Below are positions 1-8,985 of a stretch of DNA of 45,410 bases, in pieces (the stretch's first letter is position 1; each line of letters opens with the position of its first letter). Under the pieces are notes generated by a model. The model ran no database searches. It was not told the origin of the DNA and saw only the letters and a program-made list of their open reading frames with translations. Source of the DNA: Bacteroidales bacterium. GTDB taxonomy: Bacteria; Bacteroidota; Bacteroidia; Bacteroidales; FEN-979. The translations under genes were made by a program, and so were the position numbers. The stretch covers positions 1-45,410 of the forward strand of contig JACZJJ010000097.1 in the NCBI GenBank assembly GCA_014860625.1. Reading direction: 5' to 3'.

Positions 1-70
1 GCCCTTAGCTCTGCGCCCTGTGCCCTGTGCTCTGAGCCCTGTGCCTTCTGCGAACTGCCAACTGAAGACT
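1..70. repeat. 7-bp tandem array inside the 3' end of cysS
   Basis: Ten consecutive 7-bp units run from base 1, nearly all starting with G: GCCCTTA, GCTCTGC, GCCCTGT, GCCCTGT, GCTCTGA, GCCCTGT, GCCTTCT, GCGAACT, GCCAACT, GAAGACT. The array probably extends left of the window. It encodes residues of about 353-373 of the cysS frame and supplies its stop codon. Confidence 0.9.
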
Positions 71-1126
71 CTTCAACGTTTCCCAGGCCGACATCAGTTT
101 TCTCAATCCCTTCTCCGCTGCCTGCAGGGCTTCGTTGGAGAAATCGAGCGTGCTGCGGTAGTGTGCCTGAAGCATGAAAAACCGGATGGTCATCGGACTG
201 TATGCCTGTTCGAGTAATGGATGGTTTCCGTTGAAAAATTGTTCGAGGTTCACGGCGTTTCCAAGAGACTTTCCCATCTTTTGTCCGTTGATGGTAATCA
301 TGTTGTTGTGCAGCCAGTATTGTACGGCATCCTTTCCATTGGCAATCCGCGACTGTGCAATCTCACACTCATGATGCGGGAACAGCAGGTCCATGCCACC
401 TCCGTGGATGTCGAACTGTTCACCCAGATACCGGGTACCCATTGCCGAACATTCGAGATGCCATCCGGGAAAACCGTTGCTCCAAGGGGAGGGCCAACGC
501 ATGATATGTTCAGGCTGGGCCTTTTTCCAAAGAGCAAAATCGGCCGGATTTCGTTTCTCCTCCTGACCTTCAAGCTGCCTGGTGTTGGATATAAGATCTT
601 CCAGTTTCCTGCCTGATAATTTTCCGTATTGGTGCGTTTGGTTGTACTTCTCTACGTCAAAATAGACCGATCCATTGACAATATAGGCAAATCCGGCATC
701 CAGGATTTTCTGAATCATCTCAATCTGTTCAATGATATGCCCGGATGCCCTTGGTTCAATGCTTGGCTGAAGCACGTTCAGCATCTCCATGAAGTGATGG
801 TACCTGTCGGTGTAATACTGCACCACCTCCATCGGTTCTACCTGCTCCAGCATGGCTTTCTTGGCAATCTTATCTTCCCCCTCATCCAAATCCTGTTCAA
901 GGTGCCCTACATCTGTAATATTCCGTACATACCTGACCTTGTATCCCAGGTGCTTCAGGTACCGGAACACCAGGTCGAACGTAATAGCAGGACGGGCGTG
1001 ACCCAGGTGCGGATCGCCATAGACCGTAGGACCGCAAACATACATCCCGGCAAAAGGCTCTTTCAATGGCTTGAAGAGTTCCTTTTTTCTTGTCAGCGTG
1101 TTGTAAATAGTCAGGTTATGCTCCAT
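5..1126 (-). CDS. cysS: Cysteinyl-tRNA synthetase, 3' end replaced by a repeat array (truncated)
   Basis: Class I synthetase that attaches cysteine to tRNA-Cys in the cytoplasm. Seen: the zinc/active-site segment [16 protein letters not shown] (HIGH-type motif HLGH at about residues 40-43), further zinc-ligand regions LECSAMG and HHECE, and a KMSKS-type loop KMGKSLGN at about residues 283-290. The ATG at 1126 gives the normal family N-terminus. The frame stops at 5-7 after 373 residues, whereas Bacteroidota CysS proteins are usually close to 490. Homology fades after about residue 350, where the family would continue into the DALR and anticodon-binding region. From there the codons are read from a 7-bp tandem array (positions 1-70). 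The gene is therefore either broken or continues in another frame left of the window. Identity is certain; functionality is doubtful unless another cysS exists. Confidence 0.93.
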   Translation of the reverse strand: MEHNLTIYNTLTRKKELFKPLKEPFAGMYVCGPTVYGDPHLGHARPAITFDLVFRYLKHLGYKVRYVRNITDVGHLEQDLDEGEDKIAKKAMLEQVEPMEVVQYYTDRYHHFMEMLNVLQPSIEPRASGHIIEQIEMIQKILDAGFAYIVNGSVYFDVEKYNQTHQYGKLSGRKLEDLISNTRQLEGQEEKRNPADFALWKKAQPEHIMRWPSPWSNGFPGWHLECSAMGTRYLGEQFDIHGGGMDLLFPHHECEIAQSRIANGKDAVQYWLHNNMITINGQKMGKSLGNAVNLEQFFNGNHPLLEQAYSPMTIRFFMLQAHYRSTLDFSNEALQAAEKGLRKLMSAWETLKSLQLAVRRRHRAQSTGHRAQS

Positions 1127-1145
1127 GTATCAGTCGGTTCAGGTG

Positions 1146-1153
1146 CAAAGTTA
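1146..1153 (-). promoter_or_regulatory. Candidate -7 element for cysS
   Basis: CAAAGTTA on the plus strand reads TAACTTTG on the minus strand and fits the Bacteroidota -7 consensus TAnnTTTG, about 20 bp before the cysS ATG. No clear TTTG -33 element is seen at the usual spacing. Confidence 0.5.
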
Positions 1154-1192
1154 AGAAATTAAAACTTGCTAAAAGATTAACAATAAAGTTCC

Positions 1193-1200
1193 TACTTTTG
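1193..1200 (+). promoter_or_regulatory. Candidate -7 element for threonine dehydrogenase
   Basis: TACTTTTG matches TAnnTTTG and lies 26 bp before the ATG at 1227, which would give a leader of about 20 nt. The nearest TTG (1166-1168) is 24 bp upstream, slightly farther than the usual 19-21 bp. Confidence 0.55.
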
Positions 1201-1226
1201 CAGCAGAAACCAACAATTCATTATAG

Positions 1227-2174
1227 ATGGAAAAAATTCTGGTGATTGGATGTTCCGGACAAATCGGTTCGGAACTTACACTTGAACTACGTAGAATGTA
1301 TGGCAACAGCAACGTTGTTGCCACCGATATCCGGCCTGCTCCAGCCGACATTCTGGAGAGTGGTCCTTTTGAGATCCTCGATGTGCTGGATGCAGGAAAG
1401 CTGCAGCTGATCTGCGAACATGAGAAGATCACCCAGGTATATCACCTGGCAGCCATCCTCTCAGGGAATGCAGAAAAACGTCCCATGCCCTCCTGGGATA
1501 TCAACATGCGCAGTCTGTTCAATGTATTGGAGATCTCTAAGGCACTGAAAATCAAAAAAGTATTCTGGCCAAGCTCCATTGCAGTATTTGGGCCTACCAC
1601 TCCCCGGATGAACACCCCCCAGTATACCATCATGGAGCCGAATACAGTTTACGGCATCAGCAAGCTGGCAGGTGAGCGGTGGATTGAATATTACTACCAG
1701 AAGTACGGCGTTGACACTCGCAGTTTGCGTTACCCTGGCCTCATCAGCTATAAAACCGAAGCCGGCGGTGGTACAACTGATTATGCAGTGGAGATTTTTT
1801 ACGATGCGATCCGGAAAGGGAATTACGAATGCTTCCTCAGCAGTGAAACAGCTCTTCCCATGATGTTTATGCCCGATGCCATCAAGGCTACCATTGATGT
1901 GATGGAAGCCGAAGAGTCAAAACTCAGCCTGCGTTCAAGCTATAACGTAGGAGGCATCTGCTTTACTCCCCATACGCTCGCAAACGAAATCAAGAAGCAC
2001 ATCCCGGAATTTGAGATCACCTACAAACCCGATTTCCGCCAGGCGATCGCCGACTCGTGGCCCGATTGCATTGACGACAGCGTTGCCCGACACGACTGGG
2101 GACTCACCTGTGAATATGAGTTGCCGCGCATGTCGAAGGTGATGATCGATGAGATCAGACGGAAGCTAACGTAA
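1227..2174 (+). CDS. L-threonine 3-dehydrogenase, SDR/epimerase-like type
   Basis: A 315-residue extended short-chain dehydrogenase that would oxidise L-threonine to 2-amino-3-ketobutyrate with NAD+. Seen: N-terminal Rossmann motif GCSGQIGSE (residues 9-17), active-site segment SSIAVFGPTTPRMN, the YxxxK pair in VYGISKLAGERW (about residues 138-149), and the segment YPGLISYKTEAGGGTTDYA that is typical of the UDP-galactose-epimerase-like threonine dehydrogenases of Bacteroidota. The length is normal for that group. The product is the substrate of glycine C-acetyltransferase, encoded 14 kb away (16468-17667), so the pathway is present but not in one operon. The 3' end overlaps the convergent MBL gene by 20 bp. 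A nucleotide-sugar epimerase is the main alternative but fits the motifs less well. Confidence 0.88.
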   Translation: MEKILVIGCSGQIGSELTLELRRMYGNSNVVATDIRPAPADILESGPFEILDVLDAGKLQLICEHEKITQVYHLAAILSGNAEKRPMPSWDINMRSLFNVLEISKALKIKKVFWPSSIAVFGPTTPRMNTPQYTIMEPNTVYGISKLAGERWIEYYYQKYGVDTRSLRYPGLISYKTEAGGGTTDYAVEIFYDAIRKGNYECFLSSETALPMMFMPDAIKATIDVMEAEESKLSLRSSYNVGGICFTPHTLANEIKKHIPEFEITYKPDFRQAIADSWPDCIDDSVARHDWGLTCEYELPRMSKVMIDEIRRKLT

Positions 2175-2994
2175 ACGCCTCCTTCATCCGCACCCCTTTT
2201 TCCGTCATCTCAACCGTACAGCATTCGTTGTTGATATCATGCTCAAAAAAGAGGACATATGCCTTTTCGGCAGCCTCATTCATGAATTTTTCTTTCTCCT
2301 CCAGGGTGATCAGCGGACGGGTGTCGTAACTCATCACATAGGGGAGTGGAATATGAGCAGTGGAGGGAAGCAGGTCGGCCATGTACACGACAGTCTTGCC
2401 GTTTGTTTGAATAAAAGGGATTACCTGCCCGTTGGTATGCCCGTGAAACAGTCGTACAGAAATTCCCGGAATGATCTCGCAATCCCCGTCAATCAGCTTT
2501 AACGTTCCTTTTTCCTTGATCGGAAGAATGTTCTCTTTCAGGAATGATGCCTTTTCGCGGTTGTTCGGGTTGGTTGCCCAATCCCATTGCTGACGGCTGG
2601 TCCAGTAGGTGGCATTGGGAAATGTGGGTAAATAATCGGTTTTATCCTCATTCCATCGGATTGCTCCCCCGGCATGGTCGAAATGAAGGTGTGTCAGGAT
2701 GACATCTGTAATGTCATTTACGCTAAAACCAACTTTTGCCAATGATCCGTCGAGGGTATCCTCTCCGTTCAGAAAATAATGCCCGAGAAATTTCTGGGAT
2801 TGCTTGTCTCCAATTCCACAGTCGATCAGGATTTTCCGGTCACCGGTATCCACCAGCAAACAGCGCATCGACCAGTTGCAGAGATTGTTTTCGTCGCAGG
2901 GATATAGCTTGCTCCACATTACTTTGGGTACCACGCCGAACATAGCGCCGCCATCGAGCTTGAGGTTTCCGGTTAATATAGAATGTAGAAACAT
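2155..2994 (-). CDS. MBL-fold metallo-hydrolase (lactonase-like)
   Basis: A 279-residue cytoplasmic metallo-beta-lactamase-fold hydrolase without a signal peptide. Seen: the metal-binding motif LTHLHFDHAGGA (HxHxDH, about residues 100-111), a later histidine in LFHGHTNGQ, the aspartate in YMADLLPS, and a C-terminal histidine in FFEHDI. Together these form the usual two-metal site. The overall pattern resembles the broad group that includes N-acyl-homoserine lactonases, but the substrate cannot be read from the sequence. It converges on and overlaps threonine dehydrogenase by 20 bp. Upstream it is separated from the butyrate-kinase-like gene by a repeat-filled gap (2999-3115), so it may be read from the operon above or from its own promoter. 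Confidence 0.85.
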   Translation of the reverse strand: MFLHSILTGNLKLDGGAMFGVVPKVMWSKLYPCDENNLCNWSMRCLLVDTGDRKILIDCGIGDKQSQKFLGHYFLNGEDTLDGSLAKVGFSVNDITDVILTHLHFDHAGGAIRWNEDKTDYLPTFPNATYWTSRQQWDWATNPNNREKASFLKENILPIKEKGTLKLIDGDCEIIPGISVRLFHGHTNGQVIPFIQTNGKTVVYMADLLPSTAHIPLPYVMSYDTRPLITLEEKEKFMNEAAEKAYVLFFEHDINNECCTVEMTEKGVRMKEAFTLASV

Positions 2995-2998
2995 AAAG

Positions 2999-3052
2999 TT
3001 AGATTTTAGAAGTTAGAAGTTAGAACGCAATTTAGAAGTACAAAGTACAAAC
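2999..3052. repeat. 7-bp degenerate tandem array (TTAGAAG / TACAAAG)
   Basis: Units TTAGAAG at 3006-3012, 3013-3019 and 3020-3026 (last base C), then after a 5-bp break TTAGAAG 3032-3038, TACAAAG 3039-3045 and TACAAAC 3046-3052. The array lies directly upstream of the MBL hydrolase ATG. Confidence 0.85.
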
Positions 3053-3080
3053 CGGAAGATCAAATTTAGCGATTAGCAGG

Positions 3081-3115
3081 GGATCGGATATCGCGTATCA
3101 CGTATCGCGTATCGC
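3081..3115. repeat. 7-bp tandem array (GTATCGC) after the butyrate-kinase-like gene
   Basis: Five heptads in register: GGATCGG, ATATCGC, GTATCAC, GTATCGC, GTATCGC. It ends 10 bp before the stop codon (3126-3128) of the minus-strand kinase gene, so in the sense of transcription it starts just after that stop. Unit sequence differs from the neighbouring array at 2999-3052. Confidence 0.88.
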
Positions 3116-3125
3116 AATAATTTCA

Positions 3126-4199
3126 CTACTTATACTCCGAGATCTCAATCTCGCCCCTGATCACACGAAAAGCACTGGCGGCCATAGCCTGGGTCTCATT
3201 GTCGCCGGGGAAAATGATCACCTGCCCCAGACAGTCGACATGGTCGCGGATGTTCTTGACAACGAATTCGGAATGAGCCAGGTCTCCTGTAAGGAGAATA
3301 GCATCCACCTCGCCCTTCAGGGCAACAAACATCTCTCCGATCGACTTTGCCACCTGGTAGGCCATCGCTTCGATGATCAGGCGGGCATGACGGTCTCCAT
3401 CCTTGATACGGTTCTCGGTCTCAGTGATATCAGTGGTGCCAAGGTGCGCTTTGATTCCCCCTTCGTGGGTTAGTAAAGCGAAAATTTCCTCCTTTGTCTT
3501 TTTCCCGTCAAAGCACATCTTCACAACGTCGCCGAGCGGCAGGCTGCCGCACCGGATCATTGAGAAGGGGCCATCGCCCTCAAACCCCTGGTTGACATCG
3601 ATCACCTTCCCTTTGCAGTGGGCACCAACGGTGGTCCCGTTACCCATATGGGCAACGATAAGGTTCAATTCATTGTAATTCTTCTTGAGGCTTTCGGCGT
3701 AGATTTTGGCAACCGCTTTTTGATTAAGAGCATGAAATACTGATTTTCGTTCCAGTCCGGGAGCCCCTGTAATCCGGGCAATGTCCTGCATCTCATCCAC
3801 TGTTGTTGGGTGTGCGATCAGCGCACGTGCTCCTTCCATTTCAGCAGCCACTGCATCTGCCACCAGTCCGCCGATATTGATGATATCAATGCCGATTGGA
3901 CTGTTCATCAGATCGTACCTCAGCGATTCATTCACTGCGTAAATCCCGGAGTGCACCGGTTTGATCAGCCCACCCCGGGAGATGACGAACTTCACTTTGC
4001 TGAAGTCAAAATTGTTGTTATGCAATTCCTTTAAAATGACATCACGCCGGAATTCAACCTGGTCGTAAACAGTTTTAAACTGGCTGAGCTCTTCCGCAGA
4101 ATGTCTTCTGTTGTTGATATAAAGTAACTGAAAGTTCTCAAAGACAGCGATTTGGGTTACCTTGTCCTTTGGATTGACAACCAAAATATTGAAGGTCAT
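3126..4199 (-). CDS. Divergent butyrate kinase-like protein
   Basis: A 357-residue acetokinase-family (ASKHA fold) protein, clearly of butyrate kinase length and architecture. The family would phosphorylate butyrate or isobutyrate, or work in reverse from butyryl phosphate to give ATP. Conserved: SRGGLIKPVHSGIYAVNE, VFHALNQKAVAKIYAE, and the arginine and glutamate regions GPFSMIRCGSLP and FPGDNETQAMA. Altered: the N-terminal phosphate loop, usually NPGSTSTK, is NPKDKVTQ; the HMGGG loop is HMGNG; the TGGIA loop is TGDLA. All three nucleotide/phosphate-binding loops therefore differ from active enzymes. It is the last gene of a minus-strand operon, 19 bp after icmF. It may be a paralogue with another substrate, a regulator or an inactive copy; no phosphotransbutyrylase is present in the window. 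Confidence 0.8.
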   Translation of the reverse strand: MTFNILVVNPKDKVTQIAVFENFQLLYINNRRHSAEELSQFKTVYDQVEFRRDVILKELHNNNFDFSKVKFVISRGGLIKPVHSGIYAVNESLRYDLMNSPIGIDIINIGGLVADAVAAEMEGARALIAHPTTVDEMQDIARITGAPGLERKSVFHALNQKAVAKIYAESLKKNYNELNLIVAHMGNGTTVGAHCKGKVIDVNQGFEGDGPFSMIRCGSLPLGDVVKMCFDGKKTKEEIFALLTHEGGIKAHLGTTDITETENRIKDGDRHARLIIEAMAYQVAKSIGEMFVALKGEVDAILLTGDLAHSEFVVKNIRDHVDCLGQVIIFPGDNETQAMAASAFRVIRGEIEISEYK

Positions 4200-4218
4200 A
4201 ATTCCACTTTTTTACGGG

Positions 4219-7200
4219 TTACATATTTCTTCGGTACTGGCCGCCCACATCAAACAACGCGTGGGTTATCTGGCCGATGGAGCAGATTTTAGAGGCCTCC
4301 ATCAGGCTTTCAAATATATTTAAATTCTGTGTGGTCCGGTGCTGCAGGTCGAGCAAGGCTTCTTTTGATTCTTTCTCCCATGTCTTGTGAAGCTGCTTCA
4401 GCATGTCGATCTGGTATTGCTTCTCCTCTTCCGTCGACCGGATGACCTCCCCTGGCAATACCGTGGGGGACCCTTTGCTGGAGAGGAACGTATTGACTCC
4501 CATGATCGGCAGCTTTCCCGAATTCTTCATCATCTCGTAATAGAGCGATTCTTCCTGGATCTTACTGCGCTGGTACATCGTTTCCATTGCTCCCAAAACG
4601 CCACCTCTCTCCGATAATCGTTCAAACTCGAGCATCACCGCCTCTTCAACCAGGTCGGTCAACTCCTCTATGATGAAAGCACCCTGAAGAGGGTTCTGGT
4701 TTTTAGCCTGGCCAAGTTCATGGTTGATGATCATCTGAATGGCCATCGCGCGACGAACCGATTCCTCGGTAGGTGTGGTAATGGCTTCATCGTATGCATT
4801 GGTATGAAGGGAGTTGCAATTATCGTAAATGGCATACAGCGCCTGCAGAGTTGTACGGATGTCGTTGAAGTCGATCTCCTGGGCATGCAATGATCTCCCG
4901 GAAGTCTGTATATGGTATTTCAGCATCTGTGATCTGGCGTTTGCCTTGTACCTGTACTTCATCGCCTTGGACCAGATCAGCCGAGCTACCCGTCCGATCA
5001 CAGAATATTCGGGATCGAGTCCGTTGGAGAAAAAGAAGGATAGGTTGGGAGCAAATTTATTGACATCCATTCCCCTGGATGCATAATATTCCACATAGGT
5101 AAACCCATTGGAGAGAGTAAGCGCCAGTTGGGTAACCGGGTTGGCTCCCGCTTCGGCAATGTGATATCCGGAGATGGAAACAGAGTAGAAATTCCTGACA
5201 CCAGTTGTGATGAAATACTCCTGGATATCGCCCATCATCTTGAGGGCAAAATCGGTAGAGAAGATGCAGGTATTCTGCGCCTGGTCCTCTTTCAGGATAT
5301 CGGCCTGCACCGTTCCGCGTACCTGGCTGAGGGTATCCTGCTTGATCTTTCCATACACCTCTTTGGGTAATACGTTGTCGCCGGTCACACCCAAAAGCAT
5401 CAATCCCAGGCCGTTATTTCCCTTCGGCAATTCTCCCTGGTAGGAAGGGCGCTTTGTTCCCTTTTTACGGTAGATCTCCTGGATCTTCTTCTCCACCTCC
5501 TCTTCCAAGCCGTGTTCCCGGATGTATTTTTCGCACTGCTGGTCGATGGCAGTATTCATGAAATACCCCACCATGGTAGGTGCCGGCCCGTTGATTGTCA
5601 TGGAAACCGAGGTGTTCGGATCAAGCAGGTCAAATCCGGAGTAGAGCTTTTTGGAGTCGTCGAGGCAGGCGATGGAAACGCCTGAGTTGCCGATTTTTCC
5701 GTATATATCCGGACGCACGCCCGGGTCAAATCCGTAGAGCGTCACAGAGTCGTAAGCCGTGGAGAGACGAACAAACGGCATCCCTTGAGAGACATAATGA
5801 AACCGTTTGTTGGTTCGTTCGGGTCCGCCTTCTCCGGCAAACATCCTGGTAGGATCCTCACTGGTTCGCTTGAAGGGGAAAACTCCAGCTGCGTATGGGA
5901 ACTCTCCGGGAACATTTTCGCGAAGGTTCCATTTCAGGATATCTCCCCAGCCTTTGTATTTTGGCAACGAAATTTTTGGGATCCGAAGGTGGGAGAGCGA
6001 CTCCGTATAGGTCTCTACCTTGATCTCTTTATTGCGAACCTTGTATACAAAAGTCTCCTCCCGGAAGCTTTTAACCTTCTCCGGCCATTGTTTCAGGAGC
6101 TCCCGATTTGCCGGATCAAGTTCATTGGCAGCTTGCTCGTAAATTTTTTCCAGCTCGGAGATTGCAGCTCTCTTATCCTTCGTTTTTCCAGCAGGGTCTT
6201 GCTCATCGGAACCCTTGAGGGAGTTCAATGCTTCATGGATGGCGTAAAGGCGCTGTGCAATATCGGCCTGCTTTCCCGACCACTGGTTGTAGTTCCTGAC
6301 GGTTTCGGCGATCTCAGCCATGTACCGGGTACGAGAAGGGGGGATGATGAAGATCTTCTCTTCCATCTCATCTTTCCCAAAAAAGTGGCTGTGAAAGTCC
6401 GTTCCGGTTTTCTCCTTGACGGTGGCAACAATCGCCTGGTAGAGTTTGTTGACGCCCGGGTCGTTGAACTGGGAGGCAACGGTTCCGTATACCGGCATCA
6501 GGTCGAGGTCGTCATGCCACCGGTTGTGGTTGCGCTGATACTGTTTTTTCACATCCCGTAAGGCATCCAGCGCTCCCCGCTTGTCAAATTTGTTGATGGC
6601 GATCAGGTCTGCAAAGTCGAGCATGTCGATCTTCTCCAACTGACTGGCAGCCCCGAATTCGGGGGTCATCACATAGAGCGTCAGGTCGCTGTGGTCGACG
6701 ATCTCCGTGTCGGACTGACCGATCCCTGAAGTCTCCACGATGATCAGGTCAAAGGCCGCCGCCTTGGTAATGGTGATGGCATCCTTCACATATTTTGAAA
6801 GGGCCAGGTTGGATTGCCGGGTGGCGAGAGAACGCATATAAACACGCGGATCGCTTATGGCATTCATCCGGATCCGGTCGCCCAGCAATGCTCCTCCGGT
6901 CTTACGCTTGGTAGGGTCGACTGAAATGATCGCGATATTTTGGTTGGGAAGATCGTTCAGGTACCTCCTGACTATTTCATCGACAAGGCTTGATTTTCCC
7001 GCGCCGCCGGTCCCGGTAATCCCAAGGATAGGCACATTGTGCTTCGATGCTTTGACCTCAAGTTTTTTAAGCAACGGCTGAGCCCTCTCAGGATCATTTT
7101 CGGCCAGCGTGATCAGTCGGGAAATGGTTGTCTGGTCCCTGGTCTCAATTTTATCGAAGGCGATCTTTTCCAGGTTTTCAAGCGGAAAATCACACCGTTC

Positions 7201-7632
7201 AAGTACGTCATTGATCATCCCCTGAAGGCTCAGTTCCCTGCCGTCATCCGGGGAGTAAATCCTTGTGATTCCGTATTCCTGTAACTCTCTGATCTCTTCG
7301 GGCAGGATGACACCTCCACCCCCGCCAAAGATCCTGATGTGTCCGCATCCAGCTTCACGCAGAAGATCGTGCATGTATTTAAAAAACTCCATGTGGCCTC
7401 CCTGATAGGAGGTAATGGCCACTGCCTGTGCATCTTCCTGGATGGCGCAATCAACGATCTCCTGAACAGAGCGGTTGTGCCCGAGATGGATCACCTCCGC
7501 TCCGCTTGCCTGCAGGATTCTGCGCATGATATTGATAGCGGCATCATGGCCGTCAAAAAGAGATGCCGCCGTAACAATGCGAATGTGGTTTTTAGGTTTA
7601 TACGGTTTGGGTATGTCCATTGAATCAGTCAT
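4219..7632 (-). CDS. icmF: Fused isobutyryl-CoA mutase (IcmF)
   Basis: A 1137-residue adenosylcobalamin enzyme with its own G-protein chaperone, which interconverts isobutyryl-CoA and n-butyryl-CoA. Domains in order: B12-binding (about 15-145; FDGHD at 26-30, SYQGG at 75-79, GGGGG at 103-107), MeaB-like GTPase (about 200-420; Walker [10 protein letters not shown] near 207-215, NKFD at 347-350), linker, and mutase barrel (about 560-1137). Known for the family: methylmalonyl-CoA mutase uses a tyrosine and an arginine at the acyl pocket, whereas IcmF has phenylalanine and glutamine. Here the matching segments are GVFPFKR (583-589) and [11 protein letters not shown] (Q786 where MCM has the arginine), so this is IcmF-type and not methylmalonyl-CoA mutase. 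Its ATG lies 2 bp after the acyl-CoA dehydrogenase stop, indicating translational coupling. No B12 riboswitch was recognised upstream. Confidence 0.93.
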   Translation of the reverse strand: MTDSMDIPKPYKPKNHIRIVTAASLFDGHDAAINIMRRILQASGAEVIHLGHNRSVQEIVDCAIQEDAQAVAITSYQGGHMEFFKYMHDLLREAGCGHIRIFGGGGGVILPEEIRELQEYGITRIYSPDDGRELSLQGMINDVLERCDFPLENLEKIAFDKIETRDQTTISRLITLAENDPERAQPLLKKLEVKASKHNVPILGITGTGGAGKSSLVDEIVRRYLNDLPNQNIAIISVDPTKRKTGGALLGDRIRMNAISDPRVYMRSLATRQSNLALSKYVKDAITITKAAAFDLIIVETSGIGQSDTEIVDHSDLTLYVMTPEFGAASQLEKIDMLDFADLIAINKFDKRGALDALRDVKKQYQRNHNRWHDDLDLMPVYGTVASQFNDPGVNKLYQAIVATVKEKTGTDFHSHFFGKDEMEEKIFIIPPSRTRYMAEIAETVRNYNQWSGKQADIAQRLYAIHEALNSLKGSDEQDPAGKTKDKRAAISELEKIYEQAANELDPANRELLKQWPEKVKSFREETFVYKVRNKEIKVETYTESLSHLRIPKISLPKYKGWGDILKWNLRENVPGEFPYAAGVFPFKRTSEDPTRMFAGEGGPERTNKRFHYVSQGMPFVRLSTAYDSVTLYGFDPGVRPDIYGKIGNSGVSIACLDDSKKLYSGFDLLDPNTSVSMTINGPAPTMVGYFMNTAIDQQCEKYIREHGLEEEVEKKIQEIYRKKGTKRPSYQGELPKGNNGLGLMLLGVTGDNVLPKEVYGKIKQDTLSQVRGTVQADILKEDQAQNTCIFSTDFALKMMGDIQEYFITTGVRNFYSVSISGYHIAEAGANPVTQLALTLSNGFTYVEYYASRGMDVNKFAPNLSFFFSNGLDPEYSVIGRVARLIWSKAMKYRYKANARSQMLKYHIQTSGRSLHAQEIDFNDIRTTLQALYAIYDNCNSLHTNAYDEAITTPTEESVRRAMAIQMIINHELGQAKNQNPLQGAFIIEELTDLVEEAVMLEFERLSERGGVLGAMETMYQRSKIQEESLYYEMMKNSGKLPIMGVNTFLSSKGSPTVLPGEVIRSTEEEKQYQIDMLKQLHKTWEKESKEALLDLQHRTTQNLNIFESLMEASKICSIGQITHALFDVGGQYRRNM

Positions 7633-7634
7633 AC

Positions 7635-8777
7635 TTAGTCGTTCATGATAGCCCTGGCGATGATGATCTGTTGGATCTCGCTGGTGCCTTCGTAGATCTG
7701 AGTCAGTTTTGCTTCGCGCATAAGGCGTTCCACGTGATACTCTTTAACGTATCCATATCCGCCATGGATCTGAACAGCTTCCGTTGTAACATACATCGCG
7801 GTTTCTGCAGCCCAGTATTTTGCCATAGCGCTTGCTGTGCCGTATGGTTTACCCTGGTCTTTCAGCCAGGCCGATTTGAGGGTAAAATAGCGTGCAGCTT
7901 CAATGCGGGTGTGCATCTCTGCCAGTTTGAACCCGATTGCCTGATGGTTGATAATCTCTGTTCCAAATGCCTTGCGCTCCTTGGCATATTGCAACGCCCG
8001 CTCATAAGCACCCTGAGCAATACCAAGTGCCTGGGCCGCAATACCGATCCGGCCACCTTCAAGTGTTTTCATGGCCGCCTTAAAGCCAAAGCCGTCATCC
8101 CCAATTCGGTTTTCTTTGGGAACCTTCACATCATTGAACATCACCGAATGGGTATCTGAACTTCTCATGCCCATCTTATCCTCGTGAGGCCCAAGTGAAA
8201 TTCCTGGAGAATCCTTCTCAATGATCAGTGCGTTGATCCCTTTGTGCCCTTTATCAGGATGGGTTTGTACAATCACCACATAAATGGAGGCGCAATTCGC
8301 ATTGGTGATCCAGTTTTTGGTACCATTCACCAGGTAATGGTCGCCCATGTCGACGGCCGTTGTACGCTGTGATGTGGCATCTGATCCGGCGTCGGGTTCA
8401 GAAAGAAGGAAAGCTCCCAGTTTTTCTCCCGTAGCAAGAGGCTTCAGAAACTTTTCCTTTTGCTCTTCAGTACCGAATTCTTCGATCTCATAACATACCA
8501 GCGAATTATTAACCGATACGATAACAGATGTGGAGGAGTCAATTTTGGAAAGCTCTTCCACAGCAAGTACATAGGAGATGGTATCCATACCTCCTCCATT
8601 GTATTTGGGGTCAACCATCATTCCCATAAAGCCCAGTTCGCTTAGTGCTTTAACATGATGGGTAGGAAATTCGCAGGAGGCATCACGCTCCAGAACGTCT
8701 TTGATCAGCTCCCGCTGGGCATAGTCCCTGGCAGCTTGCTGGATCATCTTGTGCTCTTCAGTCAGTTCAAAATTCAT
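7635..8777 (-). CDS. Short-chain acyl-CoA dehydrogenase (butyryl/isobutyryl-CoA type)
   Basis: A 380-residue FAD flavoenzyme that introduces an alpha,beta double bond into acyl-CoA. Seen: the FAD-binding signature [32 protein letters not shown], and the C-terminal catalytic glutamate in [10 protein letters not shown], placed as in short- and medium-chain enzymes. Length is normal. It is the first gene of the operon with icmF and the butyrate-kinase-like gene, which suggests that butyryl-CoA or isobutyryl-CoA is the substrate. The precise chain preference, and whether it is coupled to an electron-transfer flavoprotein, are not visible here; no etf genes are in the window. The start ATG at 8777 is the only reasonable one. 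Confidence 0.92.
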   Translation of the reverse strand: MNFELTEEHKMIQQAARDYAQRELIKDVLERDASCEFPTHHVKALSELGFMGMMVDPKYNGGGMDTISYVLAVEELSKIDSSTSVIVSVNNSLVCYEIEEFGTEEQKEKFLKPLATGEKLGAFLLSEPDAGSDATSQRTTAVDMGDHYLVNGTKNWITNANCASIYVVIVQTHPDKGHKGINALIIEKDSPGISLGPHEDKMGMRSSDTHSVMFNDVKVPKENRIGDDGFGFKAAMKTLEGGRIGIAAQALGIAQGAYERALQYAKERKAFGTEIINHQAIGFKLAEMHTRIEAARYFTLKSAWLKDQGKPYGTASAMAKYWAAETAMYVTTEAVQIHGGYGYVKEYHVERLMREAKLTQIYEGTSEIQQIIIARAIMND

Positions 8778-8805
8778 TGGATCAGAAATTTAAAATTGTG
8801 TCTTT

Positions 8806-8813
8806 CAAAAATA
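8806..8813 (-). promoter_or_regulatory. Candidate -7 element of the acyl-CoA dehydrogenase / icmF operon
   Basis: CAAAAATA reads TATTTTTG on the minus strand, fitting TAnnTTTG, about 30 bp before the ATG. No good -33 TTTG is present at 19-21 bp. Confidence 0.45.
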
Positions 8814-8867
8814 CAGATTTTCTTCGAACTAAAAAAGAGAGAAGAAGAATATTCGTTAAAAGAAAAA

Positions 8868-8889
8868 ACCCGCCAGAGGCGGGCTTTTC
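8868..8889 (-). terminator. Hairpin terminator after lipoprotein gene 8986-9738
   Basis: Stem CCCGCC (8869-8874), loop AGA, GGCGGG (8878-8883). On the minus strand it is followed by a run of six T; on the plus strand by CTTTT, so it could act both ways. It separates the lipoprotein gene from the acyl-CoA dehydrogenase operon. Confidence 0.7.
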
Positions 8890-8890
8890 C

Positions 8891-8908
8891 ACTTCGGATG
8901 ACCGAAGT
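8891..8908. other. Second small hairpin next to the terminator
   Basis: ACTTCGG, ATGA loop, CCGAAGT: a perfect 7-bp stem 7 bp from the main terminator hairpin. It may add to termination; no other role can be argued. Confidence 0.5.
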
Positions 8909-8916
8909 TTTCATGA

Positions 8917-8971
8917 AAGAAACCAATAAAAGAAACCAATAAAAGAAACCAAATTTAAGAAACCAAATTTA
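8917..8971. repeat. 13/14-bp direct repeats after the lipoprotein stop
   Basis: On the plus strand GAAACCAATAAAA occurs twice in a row (13-bp period), followed by GAAACCAAATTTAA twice (14-bp period). The block lies between the stop of the lipoprotein gene (8986) and its terminator. The 14-bp units can be read as two 7-bp halves, in line with the heptad arrays elsewhere. Confidence 0.7.
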
Positions 8972-8985
8972 AGAGAGAAACATGA

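Noticed and set aside
629-1162. 177-codon plus-strand frame opposite cysS
   Set aside because: Shadow frame; the minus strand encodes the conserved synthetase core.
5785-6561. 258-codon plus-strand frame
   Set aside because: Antisense shadow of icmF with no recognisable motif or start signal.
4219-7632. Methylmalonyl-CoA mutase
   Set aside because: The domain fusion and Gln at the position of the MCM arginine identify IcmF.
8778-8985. Cobalamin riboswitch for the icmF operon
   Set aside because: The leader is too short and no B12-box-like sequence was seen.
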